Positions 11,320 through 23,120 of a DNA stretch of 64,000 nucleotides are shown here, in pieces. The DNA is from Micropterus salmoides (taxonomy: Eukaryota; Chordata; Actinopteri; Centrarchiformes; Centrarchidae). Where the stretch lies: positions 37,225,942 through 37,289,941 of the forward strand of contig NW_024042261.1 in NCBI RefSeq assembly GCF_014851395.1, given 5' to 3'. The notes below the pieces were generated by a model. That model did no database searches and was not told where the DNA came from. It saw only the letters and a list, made by a program, of their open reading frames with translations. Each line of letters starts with the position of its first letter. The stretch's first letter is position 1. The translations under genes and the position numbers were made by a program.

Positions 11320-11590
11320 AGGGGTTCCCTGTGGATGGCCTAAAGTATGCCCTGATTTATCATCTATTTTCCTCTAAATAATTAGCTAAATCAATATATG
11401 CTGTGTTGAAGAAGACTTGAAACCTGCGATTGAGACCATAATCCCTTTAGGAATGCGTTTATTTAGGTAATACATCAAGTGGCAAGCAAGGTCATTTTGT
11501 CATACACTTCTACACACTCGGACATTTTGTGGAGTTGCCCCCTGCTGGCCATTAGGAATAATGCAGGTCTACTTATTTTAAACCGTATCT
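11320..11590 (+). repeat. Dispersed repeat R2, copy 1 (3' part)
   Basis: It shares long exact phrases with 47210-47450: 'ctattttcctctaaa' (11364 and 47219) and a 22-nt identical block starting 'tgtgttgaagaagac' (11402 and 47266), followed in both by 'gcga.tgagaccataa'. The right end 'gccccctgctggccatta' is typical of this fish family. It is non-coding and probably a non-autonomous transposon. Confidence 0.8.
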
Positions 11591-11599
11591 CTTCAGACC

Positions 11600-13130
11600 T
11601 TAAAAATATTACAGACTTTATATATTACTGGCAGCTACAAAGTCTGGTAACAACTGGCACACCATCCAGCACGTCTATGATTGGACCCCTCTGTTCTTAA
11701 ATCTGCTTGCCAGCTAAAAAAAGAAAACAGGCTGAAGTACTTCTAATTTCCTTTAAGGTCTTTTCTTGCTCTGCGAATTAGGTTGTGTTTTGATCTCTGC
11801 AAGCTGTCTTGCAGAAATGTTTAAATGTATTGCAGGCTGTTGGTTTTCCAGAGTCAATTCCAGAACCGGTACTTGTTACGCATAAAGCATTGTTATGTAA
11901 CAATAACCCCGCTCCAGTGACAGATAAGCAGGTAAGAGGCCATCACAAATCATAATGTATGATTTACATTCCAGTGAAAATTCTGTATCCTGTCTGGTTA
12001 AAGAATTAATCTGTGGCTTAATCTCCCAGCCTAGAGCTATACCCCCAATCCCTCCATCTATTCACCCATCTGTTTCTTCACCCATCTGTCCGTCCAACCA
12101 ACCAGCCAACACTCTTTCCTTGCCTGCATTTACTCTGTAAATTTCTTTACTGCTTTCTTTCCAGAGATTCTCAGATTGGTTCAGGGGAAGATCTGTTGCA
12201 GGTGTACTGTTTTCTACTGAAGACATTATAATTGAGTTAAATTGATGACAACTATTTGTATTTCATTCTTTGGGCCCACGGTCCTTCTAATCAGCAGATT
12301 TACTTTCTTTCCGCTGTCACTTGCTTTGCTTTGGATCATAGCAGCAGTGTTGTGCCAACAAAACAAAAATACTACAATACAACTGCAGCACAAAATATAC
12401 ACTTAAAATCACTGCAATTTAGATAAATTCCTCCCTAAAGCACAGAGAAAGGCCATGTATATTTATAATTTCATCCCATTTTAGAATAGATCTTTTTAGT
12501 GTAAAGAGGTATTACATGCTGCTTACTTTGAGACTCCCTGTTTCTATTATGATTAGTGTCACTGTAAAGGTACTATAACTAGATTCAAAACCAGTGTTAG
12601 GATTGGTTATGAATTTCCTGTTTGAAATGAATGGTTGTCATCATTTTATTGTTTTTACCCAGTCTTGTAATATCAACAGTTTGTTTTTAATCTCAAAGGA
12701 CACAGAAGTATGCCGCAAATACTGTGATAAAGTGTTAATTTATTTCTCCTTTGTCCTTCTCCTCCTCATCCTCACCTCTCCTCCTCATGTTTTGCTTCCA
12801 GTTTATTTTTGTAAATTCTTTAGTGATAAAGCCTTTTCTAAATAGACCACAGAAGTGTGACCTAGATTTCTGCCCAAATAAGGGATTGCAGTTTCTTTGC
12901 TTTGTCAGACTACTGGAGAAATTAACAGTGGTGTAAAATGATCGCTTCTAACATTGCCTGCAACCTAGACACTTGTTTTTATCCAGGTGTCAGGGTTTCA
13001 TATGGATTCCTTTATTTGTTGAGGTGGTCAAGGACCAATTTTTAATTAAATTGCAAGTCACATGCATGGGCAACGTTGTAGCATGAAGGAATAGAGTGTT
13101 TTTAACAATGAGTCACTAAGACATCATTAT
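11600..13130. other. Non-coding DNA, nothing recognised
   Basis: AT-rich, with a small C/T-rich stretch at 12030-12125 ('ccatccctccatct' type) and another at 12745-12790. No transposon ends, exon signals or coding domains identified. Confidence 0.5.
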
Positions 13131-13139
13131 CTGTTTTTA

Positions 13140-13415
13140 TTGTAGCACTGAACCGATTAATTGACTAATCAGAAAAATGAAAAACAATTGTGATAATCGA
13201 TAAATTATTTAAGCCATTTATAAAGCAAAACATTCTCATGTTCCAGCTCCTCAAATGTGGGAATCCCTTAGGGATTTGGACAGTGTATTGGACCAAAGAA
13301 GCAACCTCCAGTTGTCACCTTTGGCTCCTAAGGACTTGTTATGAACATTGTTCACTATTTTGATGTTTTGTACTGTAGATTAAACAATTATTCAAGTAAT
13401 ATATAAAAACAACAG
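13140..13415 (+). repeat. Dispersed repeat R3, copy 1
   Basis: It starts 'accgattaattgactaatca', continues 'gataatcgataaattattta', 'ttccagctcctcaaatgtgg' and ends near 'gattaaacaattattcaag'. The order of parts matches a very common teleost non-autonomous element (from memory). A related piece lies at 29310-29460. Confidence 0.55.
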
Positions 13416-13419
13416 TAGA

Positions 13420-14220
13420 TTACCCTTTAGCCACCTAGTGTTCTGCCTGCAGGCTGCTACATGCTATGAAAAGTTAGACTACACGCTCTGCTATTTGGAT
13501 GTTATGTTAATTTTCAAAATTAAACTCTTTCATAAAAACAATACAGCTATCATTGGATTTTATGGTAGTTACTGTATATACATGTTTATGGTTGGTTTGG
13601 TAATGTATACAACAAAATCCTTAAAAATATGTATTCTGGCAGTTCACCTTTATATTTAATTATTGAAAACATAATGCTCAAATTCATTACAATGGTGCAA
13701 CAATTAGAAACAAACAAATGAAAATACATCCATTTGTTTAGGTAGACAACCACATAATAAAGGGGTACTTGATAATAATAATAATCACCAGTAGCAGGAC
13801 TAGAAAGACACATACTGTTCTTAAAGAAGAGAGTAATTGGGAATCCACAGTTCCTTATTTGATATACAGTAAGTAAAAAGTAAACTAAACCAAACATGAT
13901 CAGTGAGCTGCCGTAACATCAACAACACTTTAGTGCTTTTTTTCATTTTTCCAAAAAAATCTTTCTTGTCCATCCTCTGTGCCTTAGTGACTTTCTTTGT
14001 GTGAAATGATAAAGCAGATTCCCACACATGACAGTGAAGATCCAGTCTGGATTTGAATTAAAAGCTCAGAGCAGATAACTCTGAAGTGTAACAAAGGGGT
14101 AGTTTCATTCCCTCCTCCTTCCACCGGAGTGATTCTTCACATGTGATGTGACAGCTGAGGGATTAATGAGAAAATAGTAAAACATGTCAAGTTTAAATTG
14201 AATATGAGCCGGCCTGTTGC
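13420..14220. other. AT-rich non-coding DNA
   Basis: Short frames only (up to 103 codons at 13586-13897 on the minus strand), with no domain and AT-driven composition. Nothing else recognised. Confidence 0.5.
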
Positions 14221-14224
14221 AGCG

Positions 14225-14245
14225 CCCCCCCCCCCCCCCCCCCCC
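14225..14245 (+). repeat. Poly-C run (21 nt)
   Basis: An uninterrupted run of 21 C. Such a run is prone to slippage, so its length is uncertain in any assembly. Confidence 0.95.
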
Positions 14246-14522
14246 AGAACTGGCAGTGTGAGGACACATGACAAGCCCAGCTCCAATGTAAATTCAATAT
14301 GGATGTCAGCATACTAATCTCAGCAGGACAGTGATCTAATGCTTGTCACATCTCGCTCTGTCTTTCTGTTTCCATAAAACTGTCGATCAGCCTCCCTCCT
14401 TCCCCTCTATTCCCTCTTCCTCATTTTTCTCTTTGTTACTTGACTTATTCCTCTCTCTCTCTTTTTCAAGTTGAAGGTCATATCCGACAGCTCACTGATG
14501 GATAGTGCAATATGATTTAAGA

Positions 14523-14553
14523 GAACTCAACACAGCAACACTGTGTTGAGTTC
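14523..14553. repeat. Perfect 13-bp hairpin, 5-nt loop
   Basis: GAACTCAACACAG (14523-14535) and CTGTGTTGAGTTC (14541-14553) are exact reverse complements around the loop CAACA. The hairpin stands about 20 bp before the TG and G runs. It could form a cruciform or an RNA hairpin. Confidence 0.9.
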
Positions 14554-14569
14554 AGTACACTGAGTTGTT

Positions 14570-14571
<2 letters not shown>

Positions 14572-14606
<35 letters not shown>

Positions 14607-14619
14607 GGGGGGGGGGGGG
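14572..14619 (+). repeat. (TG)15 followed by a 14-nt poly-G run
   Basis: TG repeats at 14572-14602 are followed after three bases by 14 consecutive G (14606-14619). The first is Z-DNA-prone and the second can support a G-quadruplex or triplex. Confidence 0.93.
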
Positions 14620-14892
14620 AGGATTTTTATAGACTAGATATTTTTTTAATTAGAAAAACATAATCCGAATTGACAATTGAAAATATTTCTTAGTTAGCAG
14701 CTCTTGAACAAACCTACTAAAATCAGTGTCTCTGAAGATGTGGTGGACTGCCAGTGAGTTTCATTTACCTCCTGATGCAGTCCTGTTTGTCTGTCGTGTG
14801 GCGTTATGGCTGAGCTGCTGCTGGCCTGCTTCTCCACCTGAACCATGTGGAGCCTCCCAAAGGCCCAAAAGGGGTGTGGGGGTGTGTGGGGG

Positions 14893-14919
14893 GGTGTGTG
14901 TGTTTGTGTGTGTGTGTGT
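14893..14919 (+). repeat. Interrupted (TG)n microsatellite
   Basis: A TG repeat with one TTTG interruption, preceded by G-rich 'gggggtgtgtggggggg'-like DNA. It adjoins the R1 repeat that follows. Confidence 0.85.
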
Positions 14920-14999
14920 CATGCCCCTTAGAGATGAAAAGACTTGGGATTTTACTTTTATTAGAAATACATGAGCACCACAGAGCTGTGTGTGTGTGG

Positions 15000-15267
15000 G
15001 GAATGTTGTGGGGACATACATCTGGTTACACAGTGACAATGTGGGGACCCGCCTTCCTTTTGGGGACAAAATGCCCCATAATGTAAATCATTAAATGTTA
15101 GGGTAAGGACTTTGTTAGTGTACTTGGTTAGAGGTTAGTGTAAGAGTTGGGTTTAGGCAGGCTGTAGTTATGGTTATTGTTGGGGTAAGTCTCCAGGGAA
15201 TGAATATATATAAGTTAATGCAATGTCCTCTGAAGCGATGGAAACATGACTGTGTGTGTGTTTGTGT
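15000..15267 (+). repeat. Microsatellite-linked repeat R1, copy 2
   Basis: The order is 'ggggacatacatctggttac', 'aatgtggggacccgcc', 'ttttggggacaaaatgcccc', a 'tagggtaagg...ggttagtgtaag' middle, 'gtaagtctccagggaatgaa', 'caatgtcctctga' and a TG run. The same layout as 3340-3560, with the GGGGAC boxes better preserved here. Confidence 0.65.
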
Positions 15268-15269
15268 GA

Positions 15270-15820
15270 GGCAGATGGAGGTTGCTGTAAAGTGAAGCCT
15301 CTGTAGATTTACCCTCCATTTCACTGTCCATCAAACACAGTATGAGTGCACACTCACACACACAAACATAGCCTAGCAGAGTAGTAAAGCAGCACTCTTT
15401 GTTCATGTGAAACCTGATTGCTCCTGTTCGCTCTCTTTTTTTTAATTTTTTCCCCGGTTTTCTAATCCCTGCTAGTTTGGGTTCAAGTCCAAATAAAGTC
15501 TTAAGTCTCTGCAATAGTTAAATATGTCTATTTCTGGAATGGAATGGTAGAGGATTTCTTTCTTTCTTAGACTTTCGATGAGGTTAGTGAGGTGGCCTGC
15601 ATTTCAGCATTTCAACCTCACACTGTGGGAAACCTTCAATCTCTGGAGGAGTCAAAACAACTTGATTGTTCAAGGACAGGCTGTTCATCTGGCAACTGTA
15701 TCTGTTTTCACTGCAAGACGAGAGATATTTGAATTTCATCTATCTATTAATCAGCATCTGTGGAACCACAACTGTTGAGCTCTTTAAGCACGGAATGAAA
15801 GAAAATATAAATATATGTAC
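15270..15820. other. Non-coding DNA, nothing recognised
   Basis: Mixed composition, short overlapping frames on both strands, with no domain and no repeat end seen. Confidence 0.5.
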
Positions 15821-15821
15821 A

Positions 15822-16050
15822 TTATGGAGGCACTGATCCGATACTGATATTGGATGTTGGAATGATACTGACTCAAATACCTGGATGGTTATCGGTGACA
15901 CTGCCAAGGTGCCAAGGACCTGTCCAGGGTGTACCCTGCCTTTCACACAGGATACAGGATAAGCGGTTGATGATGAATGGATAGATGGATGGATGGATCG
16001 GTATCGCGACAAGGGGGCTGATCCATGGCGCCGATCAATTCAATTACTCA
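15822..16050. repeat. 'Gatccgatac' repeat split by a LINE/SINE-like tail
   Basis: The outer parts 'cactgatccgatactgatat' and 'ggatcggtatcgcgacaag...gctgatccatggcgccgat' look like two halves of one dispersed element. Between them (about 15900-15996) lies 'tccagggtgtaccctgcctt', 'gataagcggttgatgatgaa' and a GGAT/GATG tail. That order is the 3' end of a fish LINE or SINE (from memory). I infer a nested insertion. Confidence 0.45.
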
Positions 16051-16139
16051 AGTAGACTCTAAAACTTTGCTAGGAGAGCTAACATAGCATGGAGGGAGCT
16101 AAAACAAGGTGTCAGCAGTTTGGAGGTATTTCACTCTTG

Positions 16140-16245
16140 ATCAAGCCCATAGACCGTAAATAAGAAGTGGACATAGTCATCGTGACGTCACCCGCCATGT
16201 TCAGTTTTTCCAACCAGCGGCACCGGATGTGTCCATATTTGGTCT
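16140..16245 (+). repeat. Dispersed repeat R2, copy 2 (5' part)
   Basis: 'cccatagaccgtaaataaga', 'catcgtgacgtcacccgcca' and 'ggcaccggatgtgtccatat' match the beginning of the R2 family. The last part aligns with 46921-46972 ('cgccatgtt', 'ggcaccggacgtgaccatat'). The copy ends abruptly at a pyrimidine tract. Confidence 0.65.
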
Positions 16246-16510
16246 CCTTCCCTCCCCTCTCTTCTCCTTCCCTCCCTTGCCCTCTCCTCTTCTCTCATCT
16301 CTAACAGAACCCAGCAGGTGTTAAATAACACGCCTGATAGCAACCTAAAAATACCCTGTGAGACAGTCATTTTCCCTCTGTCTCTGTCCGTCTCCTTCCC
16401 TTTGTCTCTGTCTGGCTCCCAAAAACTCCTGTTTCTACGTCCTTTGTATTCTCCTCTCTTCCTGTTGAATCTCCCGTTCTCTTCTTCTCACCCATCCCTC
16501 TGTATTGAGC
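16246..16510 (+). repeat. Pyrimidine-rich tract
   Basis: C/T-rich on the + strand ('cttccctcccctctcttctc', 'cctttgtctctgtctggctc'), with the open frames on both strands explained by stop-codon depletion. No coding meaning inferred. Confidence 0.7.
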
Positions 16511-16807
16511 CTCAGTGGAAACGCAGCCTGTGATTCAGCCCTGCTGCAGTTCAGCCCTCCTGCTGAGGCAGAAAATGGGTGCTTGGTTTTAGCTCTGAAC
16601 GCACTACTCGCAGGGGTTATCACAGTATAGGATGGTGGGATATCAAAGGAAGATGCAGGGAGGGAGAGACCAGCGGAATTAAAGACAGAGAAAGAGGATA
16701 GATGGCAGCCAATTATGTGGCTCAGCTTAGTGTGAACAGTGGGACAAGGAGCTGTCAGCAGCGAGATAAAAATAGACACTATCTGTTGGGATGTATGTGT
16801 CTGTGTG

Positions 16808-16827
16808 TGAGAGAGAGAGAGAGAGAG
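16808..16827 (+). repeat. (GA)10 microsatellite
   Basis: A short perfect GA repeat flanked by TG-rich DNA. Confidence 0.9.
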
Positions 16828-16852
16828 TGTGTGTGGTTTAGGGCTGCACAAT

Positions 16853-17880
16853 TAATCGAATATTGATCATGATTATGATTTTAGCCTCCCACAATAAAAT
16901 GAACATGACGGCGATATCATCGTTTTAAAATCTGTGCTCCGCTCATGGAAAACTCATATCAAATCGCATATCAAATCGAGCGCTTCCTAAACTTAGAGCC
17001 AAGGGGGCGATTTGGCTGTGAGCTCCCCCTCCTGCTGCTGCAGTCCAGAGTAGACAGCAGTCCACGAGTCCGCTTGTGTCCGCTGCGCCGTGGCTGCCGG
17101 AGCTGGTCACCACAGCCCTTCTAGTCAATGCTTGGAAGCGTCCCAGATGCAGCTCTTGGCTTTGCTGCGCTCCGCGAAGAATACACGCGTCTATTTTTGA
17201 CGGAAAGCCACATCAAGCTGCACGGAGCTAATCAAACTGGGCAGGAAGTCAGACACAGAACCGCATAGAGAATCTGGTCAATTTTCAAAAATACACCCTG
17301 TGCAGACCTGATCATGAATCAACAAAAAAACTAAACTAAAAAATAGACAAAAAAGAACCATTTATCTACATAGACTACTTAATCATTGAAGAAGTACAAA
17401 AATCAAGAACTGATCACCAACAAAATCTAAACATGTCATGCAAAATCAGGTAGGCAAAATGCTCTGATTGTGAAATGCTCCCTGTGGGATATGCAGCCAT
17501 GCACACAACTGAACAAAACCTGCTCGCAGAGAGCCGTTGCTGGTAAGCAGAGTAGAAGCAATAGGTAGAACCACAGAAAGGACAAAATACCAACAAGCCA
17601 ATAACGTCTGATACGCTTCCAGTGGAATTCGTGGAACGCTGTTCAGAGTACGAACAAAACCGTGGCACTGCAGTAGCCAGAATCAGTGGACTACAAATGT
17701 TATTCATATTTTGCTTCTAGGAGATGATGCACAAGGACCAGTCTTATTTTGATGCAAAGATTTGTATATTAGCAGAAATGCAGCACAACATGGATGTGAA
17801 AGCAGTGGTCTGTTAAGTGTGCAATAAAAATAAGTTGTCCCTAAAATCAATGAATAATCATGATAAATAATCTTGTTTTT
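16853..17880. mobile_element. Candidate hAT-like element, about 1 kb
   Basis: The left end 'agggctgcacaattaatcg' then 'attgatcatgattatgattt'. The right end, read in reverse, gives 'caagattatttatcatgatt' then 'attcattgattttaggg'. The inner parts of the ends resemble each other. The AGGGCTGCAC..ATTAATCG start is typical of fish hAT-type non-autonomous elements (from memory). The outermost right end seems lost against the TG repeat at 17881. Internal CpG-rich DNA at 17000-17180 is likely part of the element. No transposase domain seen. Confidence 0.45.
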
Positions 17881-17897
17881 GTGTGTGTGTGTGTGTG
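17881..17897 (+). repeat. (TG)8 microsatellite
   Basis: A short TG tract abutting the right edge of the preceding candidate element. CA-rich DNA follows at 17940-17975. Confidence 0.85.
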
Positions 17898-18089
17898 CTT
17901 GGCTAACAAACAAGAAATCCATTTTTGCACTCACTCACGCACACACACTCCCTGTCACACACACACTCACACACTGTGAGCTGAATGTCATGTTTGATGT
18001 AATGAGTTTCATGGGTGAGTGTCTCCATGTAAGGCCGGGTCATTAAATGGTAATGGTGAGATGAGAGCTAATCTGTCACACACTGACAG

Positions 18090-18310
18090 TGGTAATGGAT
18101 AGATGGGAGGAGGAGAGAAAGAGCCAGAGGAAGGAAAGGGAAGGGTGGAGAGGAGACGGAGGAAGAAAGAAGAGGGGAGAAATGAAGTGATGGGAACAGA
18201 AAGAGGGGAGCAGAAGAGATTAATGAAGGTTTAAGGAAGGGAAAGTAAGAGGGAGCATGGGATGTGAGAGGCGTGGACAAAAAAGAAAGGTAGAAGAGAG
18301 AGGCAGAGAG
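18090..18310 (+). repeat. Purine-rich tract, about 220 bp
   Basis: Almost continuous A/G on the + strand ('ggaaagggaagggtggagag', 'aaagaagaggggagaaatga'). The 127-codon minus-strand frame here is a composition artefact. Confidence 0.78.
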
Positions 18311-20458
18311 ATTATTTTTACTGTCTTGCTTAAAATATAAACACATCAAAACACATTTTCCAGAATTGGCTGACAAAATATTAAAATTCTGTGGATGTTG
18401 TGAAGAGCAAATCTGTTTCCTGTTGGGTGAAAATACAGAAACAACAACCATATCTGCACATTGCCATCCTCACCTGCAAATATGTATATGTGTTTATATG
18501 TAAATCCTTATGGACACATGAGCAAGTAGTTTTTGAATCAGGCTTGTTTAAGAAACTGTCAAGCTAGCGAGAACAAATGAGGTTGGAGAACTGCATGCAT
18601 CGATGCACAGTCAGCTAACTGACAGACGTATCACTTTTGGTATTTTTGAACAAAATACACAATCAAACAAAAAAAATATCAAACAGCGATGCAGTGGCAA
18701 TCTGAAGGATGCAGACAGCTGATTTATAAACAGAGATACAGGAAAACATGCTAAGTGTTGTTTTTTTTTTCTGTTTTTGCAAATCTAAAGAAACAAATTT
18801 AGTGTTGTGTAACTCTCCATTGAAAACACATCACCAGCCTGCAGATAAGAAAAACAAATACCTATACAGAATCTGGCTGAAGTCAATATGATCTGTCAGA
18901 AAAGCTACTAAATGTGAAAGAAACTTAATTCCATAGAAGATTACAGTGCTTTGAAAGCCTTTTCTTGGCTCTCATAACTGCTTTCCAGAATGGTTAGAGA
19001 GCATCTTTTTTCAGGATAGATCTCTTTACTTCAGGGCTCTGATGGAAGCTTATTCAATCACTGTGCTATGAAGTCCTGATGGCAGATGGTATTGTGGATT
19101 TTGCTCAGTGCAGCGTCGCTGTAGTCTCCCTGGTGACTTAAATGACCTCCTCTGCTCTGAAACTGGCATCCACATTATCTACAGTTATGTTAATCTGTTT
19201 CTGGAAAATGTTTGTCACTTTGCTCCTGTATCTTGATGCGTGATATGTAAGGTATTATAGAGTGTCCACAAATCATTATTTTTATTTGTATTTATTCATT
19301 TCGTTGTCAATTAAATGTCAGAAAGGTGAAGTCTTTCTTAAAATTTTTTTGTCTAATCAGAAAGGTTTTTAATTTACATAAAGTTGGGGCTGTAACAAAT
19401 GCTTGTTTTCGTTATCAGTCATATTTTGGTGATATCTTTGATTAACAATTCAATCTATAACGTCACGTATAATGTATAGATTCTGTATACATTATAAAGA
19501 ATGTTTTTTTCTTTTCCATTCAAATTTCTATGTTTCCGCAGGAAAATGCAGAAATAAAGCATTTCACTACACCTTGGGCTTAAAAAACAAATTATCTAAA
19601 CAATGCATTAACATTAAGGTTAAAAGAGGCTGTTTCTTTTATCATCCAAAGCTGACATTTCAGAGAAACACGCTTTTCAATGGACAGCAGTGGATATTTA
19701 TAGTGCAGATGAAATTGAATCCTTTGTTCTCTGTATGCTGGAGATCTGTAGGTACCATATTACACCACCATTGGTTCAGTTCCCCCTGGAGGCCACCATA
19801 AAACTGTATGCACTCAAGGAACTGCAAGGTGTTCCAGATGAAAGTGCCCATTAAACACTACATGAATATCCTCCTATATTATGGGACATTGCCCTGTTTA
19901 AAAGTAGAGACTTTGAGGCGTTTAACTGGTGTTTTAGGCTTATTTAGTCACTCGCACTTGACCAAATGACATATCTCGTCATCTGTAACTGTAGCTGACT
20001 GGTGAATGTCCACATTTTCACGGCTGTGGGAAAATGAAAGGCTATATTTGCATGACAGCGTGTCTTTATAGCTCTGCTGAGGATGAGGGTAGAGAGGTTT
20101 AATGGCACTCATCATAATGCCGTCTTTAATCATTCATGATTCACCTTTCTACACACATTACTGCATATTTTAAAACCCACTTTTATAGTTTAAATCATCT
20201 GTCAAGAGGCCTGGCTGCAGGTAAAGGGTTCTAGCTTTGTGTGTGTGTGTGTGTGACTGTTGTTCTGGAGCCAAGATGTTGTGTTTGAATCCACGGTGAA
20301 TTTAGTTTACACGGTACTGAATATCTGTAGGCAGCTCTCGGTCACGCCATGTGTCATCAACAGAATGCAAAGTGGCCTCCTGGCGATGTGAGCTGTGTAT
20401 TCAGCAGTACAAACATCTCTTTTGTAGAGGTGAATATCGTTTAGAATGCACATACTAG
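18311..20458. other. Non-coding DNA, nothing firm
   Basis: At 19385-19460 'ggggctgtaacaaatgcttg...cgttatcagtcatatt' weakly resembles the R3 family. At 20240-20254 there is a short TG run. Otherwise AT-rich sequence with no exon signals. Confidence 0.45.
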
Positions 20459-20462
20459 CTGA

Positions 20463-21377
20463 GGGCGGGTTCACACTGACCTTGTTTTGTCTGATTGAAC
20501 CGAACCCTGGCGCGTTTACCCCCTTGGTGGTGGTTTGGGTTGGTGTGAACGCCATACTTGAACTCTGGTGCGGACCAAAAAAATGCTCTCCGGTTCGCCT
20601 CGAAGGAGTGTTCTCGGATCGTGTTAAGTGAACTCTGGAGCGGTTCATTCGAACCAATAATGGAAAAGATACTGTTGCACGAGTCATTACATTGGTTAAA
20701 AAAACTTTTCTACTCCTTTTTTGGTGACCTTTGTCACCGAAATGTCGACTGACAGGGGACAAGTGTGGACTCCTGAATATTTGGCAAGAATAGAACTTTC
20801 TAAGTTAGCCTACTACAGAAGGTGAATAAGAGCACTGATGTATTATAAATATTCAGCAATAAAATGAAGGAAAATTAAATCCAGCAAATTATTGAGCAGT
20901 GTCATGTGAAAGATATAAACATCGTCAACAAACATCAAAGAACTGTAGAATGTAGGCTTAAAAGAGGCCGACACAACGGGGGTTAATTTCACTAATCATC
21001 ACTGGACGGGATAGTAGTCATAGGTCAGTTTTTTTTTTTACATATTAATACGCAGTTCTAGTATGAATAAACACTTTTTTATATCTTTCTGGGATTGGGC
21101 AGGAGTATTTCTGTGGGAACCTGACAGGACAAGAGTAAAATCCACTCTTGTGTCGCCCTCTAGTATGTAAATAGATTTGAAGTGGGGTTTTTTTTTACCC
21201 AGCAACTGTATGGCCAATAATCAAATGCCTTTTCCACCACATGACTTTTGTTTAAATTTTCTGGACTGTGAGTTTTTGACTTTGTGAGCTCAAACCAGAC
21301 CAGTTGGATAATTGAAACAATGCATCACACTCACATCGGCTCGATTCAGGAACTGGTCCTTTAGGTGTGAACCCACC
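20463..21377. mobile_element. Non-autonomous DNA transposon, 915 bp
   Basis: The left end GGGCGGGTTCACAC (20463-20476) and the right end GGTGTGAACCCACC (21364-21377) are imperfect inverted repeats. The direct repeat CTGA flanks both sides (20459-20462 and 21378-21381). The interior has phrases such as 'attgaaccgaaccctggcg' and 'ggtgtgaacgcc' that fold back on themselves, as in known fish elements. The 151-codon minus-strand frame inside has no recognisable domain, so the element cannot move by itself. Superfamily uncertain. Confidence 0.6.
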
Positions 21378-21381
21378 CTGA

Positions 21382-23115
21382 CTTTTTGCTCCGACACCAG
21401 ACAATACTTTCCTAAAATCTGTCTTTTGTTAACTCATGATGATTAGCTCAAATTCTCAAATGCATCAGTGTTAAATGTTGTCTTAACACAGACAAAAAAA
21501 AAATTAACAAAGCATTTAATTCTGACTTTTGGTACTTGACAGTTTTTATTTGTGGGCAAAATTTGCTTTGTACTCCAAAAGTATTGAGGTGCGATACCTA
21601 GTCCCGATGTTTTTTGTGGCAAATGGGAAGTTTTAAAATCAAAATGTAAACAGCATAGTCGGGAATCTCCGGTTGACATTTGACCCACGTTTATCTGTCT
21701 GCTATAAAAACAAGGTTGAAAAACAATTGGTCACTTCTAGGACATGCATTTGCTCATTATCTCTTCGATATAAGGTTCTGGGTGAGTGAGCTGTTTTGCT
21801 GTGCACTGCAACCCTGCCTGGCCATTAGAAACAAGAGCTGTGGAATTTGATGTAACATATTGATCAAGGATCATTTACCGTCTTCCCGAGCTCCTCCTCT
21901 GTCTCCCACTGAAGGTCAGAGGGATTCCCCAGGCAGTTTGGTAAGATTTAGGCAGAGCTGTTGGGAATGAGATGGATTTGGCACGAAAGCGGAAAATCTG
22001 CTTCAGTGGTTTCCAGCTTTTCCCCCCATCAGCCTCAGTGGTTGGGGATCCTCGGGGACATGTTTACCAATTAACTTTTTTATTGTGACTGATGGAGGCA
22101 TTATTTCAGTTAAATACATTTTAGTCACATTTTTTATAACTAGTTTCTTTCTAAATTTAATGATTTTGACATAATTACTCAATCTACCCTTAGGGATCAG
22201 TAAATGAAGTTTGATTTCATCAAATCTTGATTTCTTTCTAAATAAATGGCTGGTTTCCTGCCAAAATGTCTGTTACAGCAGACAAGGCGATCAACCAACC
22301 ACAAAATTTACCTGGAGGTAATTTCCCATCCAAATTACAACCATAGTGAAGAGCAAACCACTTTCAAATGAGAGTTTATTTGCCCACTTAATCCCCACTT
22401 AATTTAGCATCAGGTTGAAAGCAAATGAAAACAAAAATAATACATTTTCTTATACAATTGTAAATAAATTCAGGCGCCAAGCGGTTAAATTTTACACTGT
22501 TATATTGGCAGCTACACAGCAATCACACAATTCTGACAATACATGGTATGCCCATGGTCCACTTATCAAACAAGAAGCCACAGAGCGGCTTATACAGCGA
22601 TCAAAATTGTGACTTTTGGTCAAATATCTGAAAAATTAAAATTGTATGAACTGGAAATTAAACCTAGTGCAACTTTTATCAGCAGTCCTCTTGTACATTC
22701 TTGTTCAGACACAGAACAGATTCAATATATTGTCCCCAATAACATTTCATCTTATGAAAAAGAGCTTCCCACAACCCCAGACTGCCAGCCACAGAGCTGA
22801 AAACTGACTGCGCTCCAGATATAATTTTTATTTTGAAAGTCCTACTCCTCTTAATTGTATTACCTTATTGATGTCAGGGATGTTGTAGCATACATCTGGA
22901 AAACATATCTACCACTTAGCACTGTGCTAATGCATGCAGTTCTTTGGCTCTAATTCACTCCAATAGACCGTGCGGCTGTCTGATTGTTTTATCCTTTATG
23001 TTGCTACCCTGTTGGACTTGTGTGGTGTTACTGCATCTCCAGATCTCAGCAAAGACAGTTGGTTTGGAGTAAAATGTTAGAACTGATGCAGACGTTTCTA
23101 CAAATAAGGTTGGAG
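21382..23115. other. Non-coding DNA, nothing recognised
   Basis: AT-rich spacer between two candidate DNA transposons. Short frames only, with no splice-site pair or repeat end convincingly identified. Confidence 0.5.
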
Positions 23116-23120
23116 TTTCA

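Noticed and set aside
16435..16851. 138-codon minus-strand frame
   Set aside because: It starts in a GA repeat and spans a C/T-rich region. No domain.
20307..20762. 151-codon minus-strand frame
   Set aside because: It crosses the left boundary of the 20463-21377 transposon, so half lies in flanking DNA. No transposase motif.
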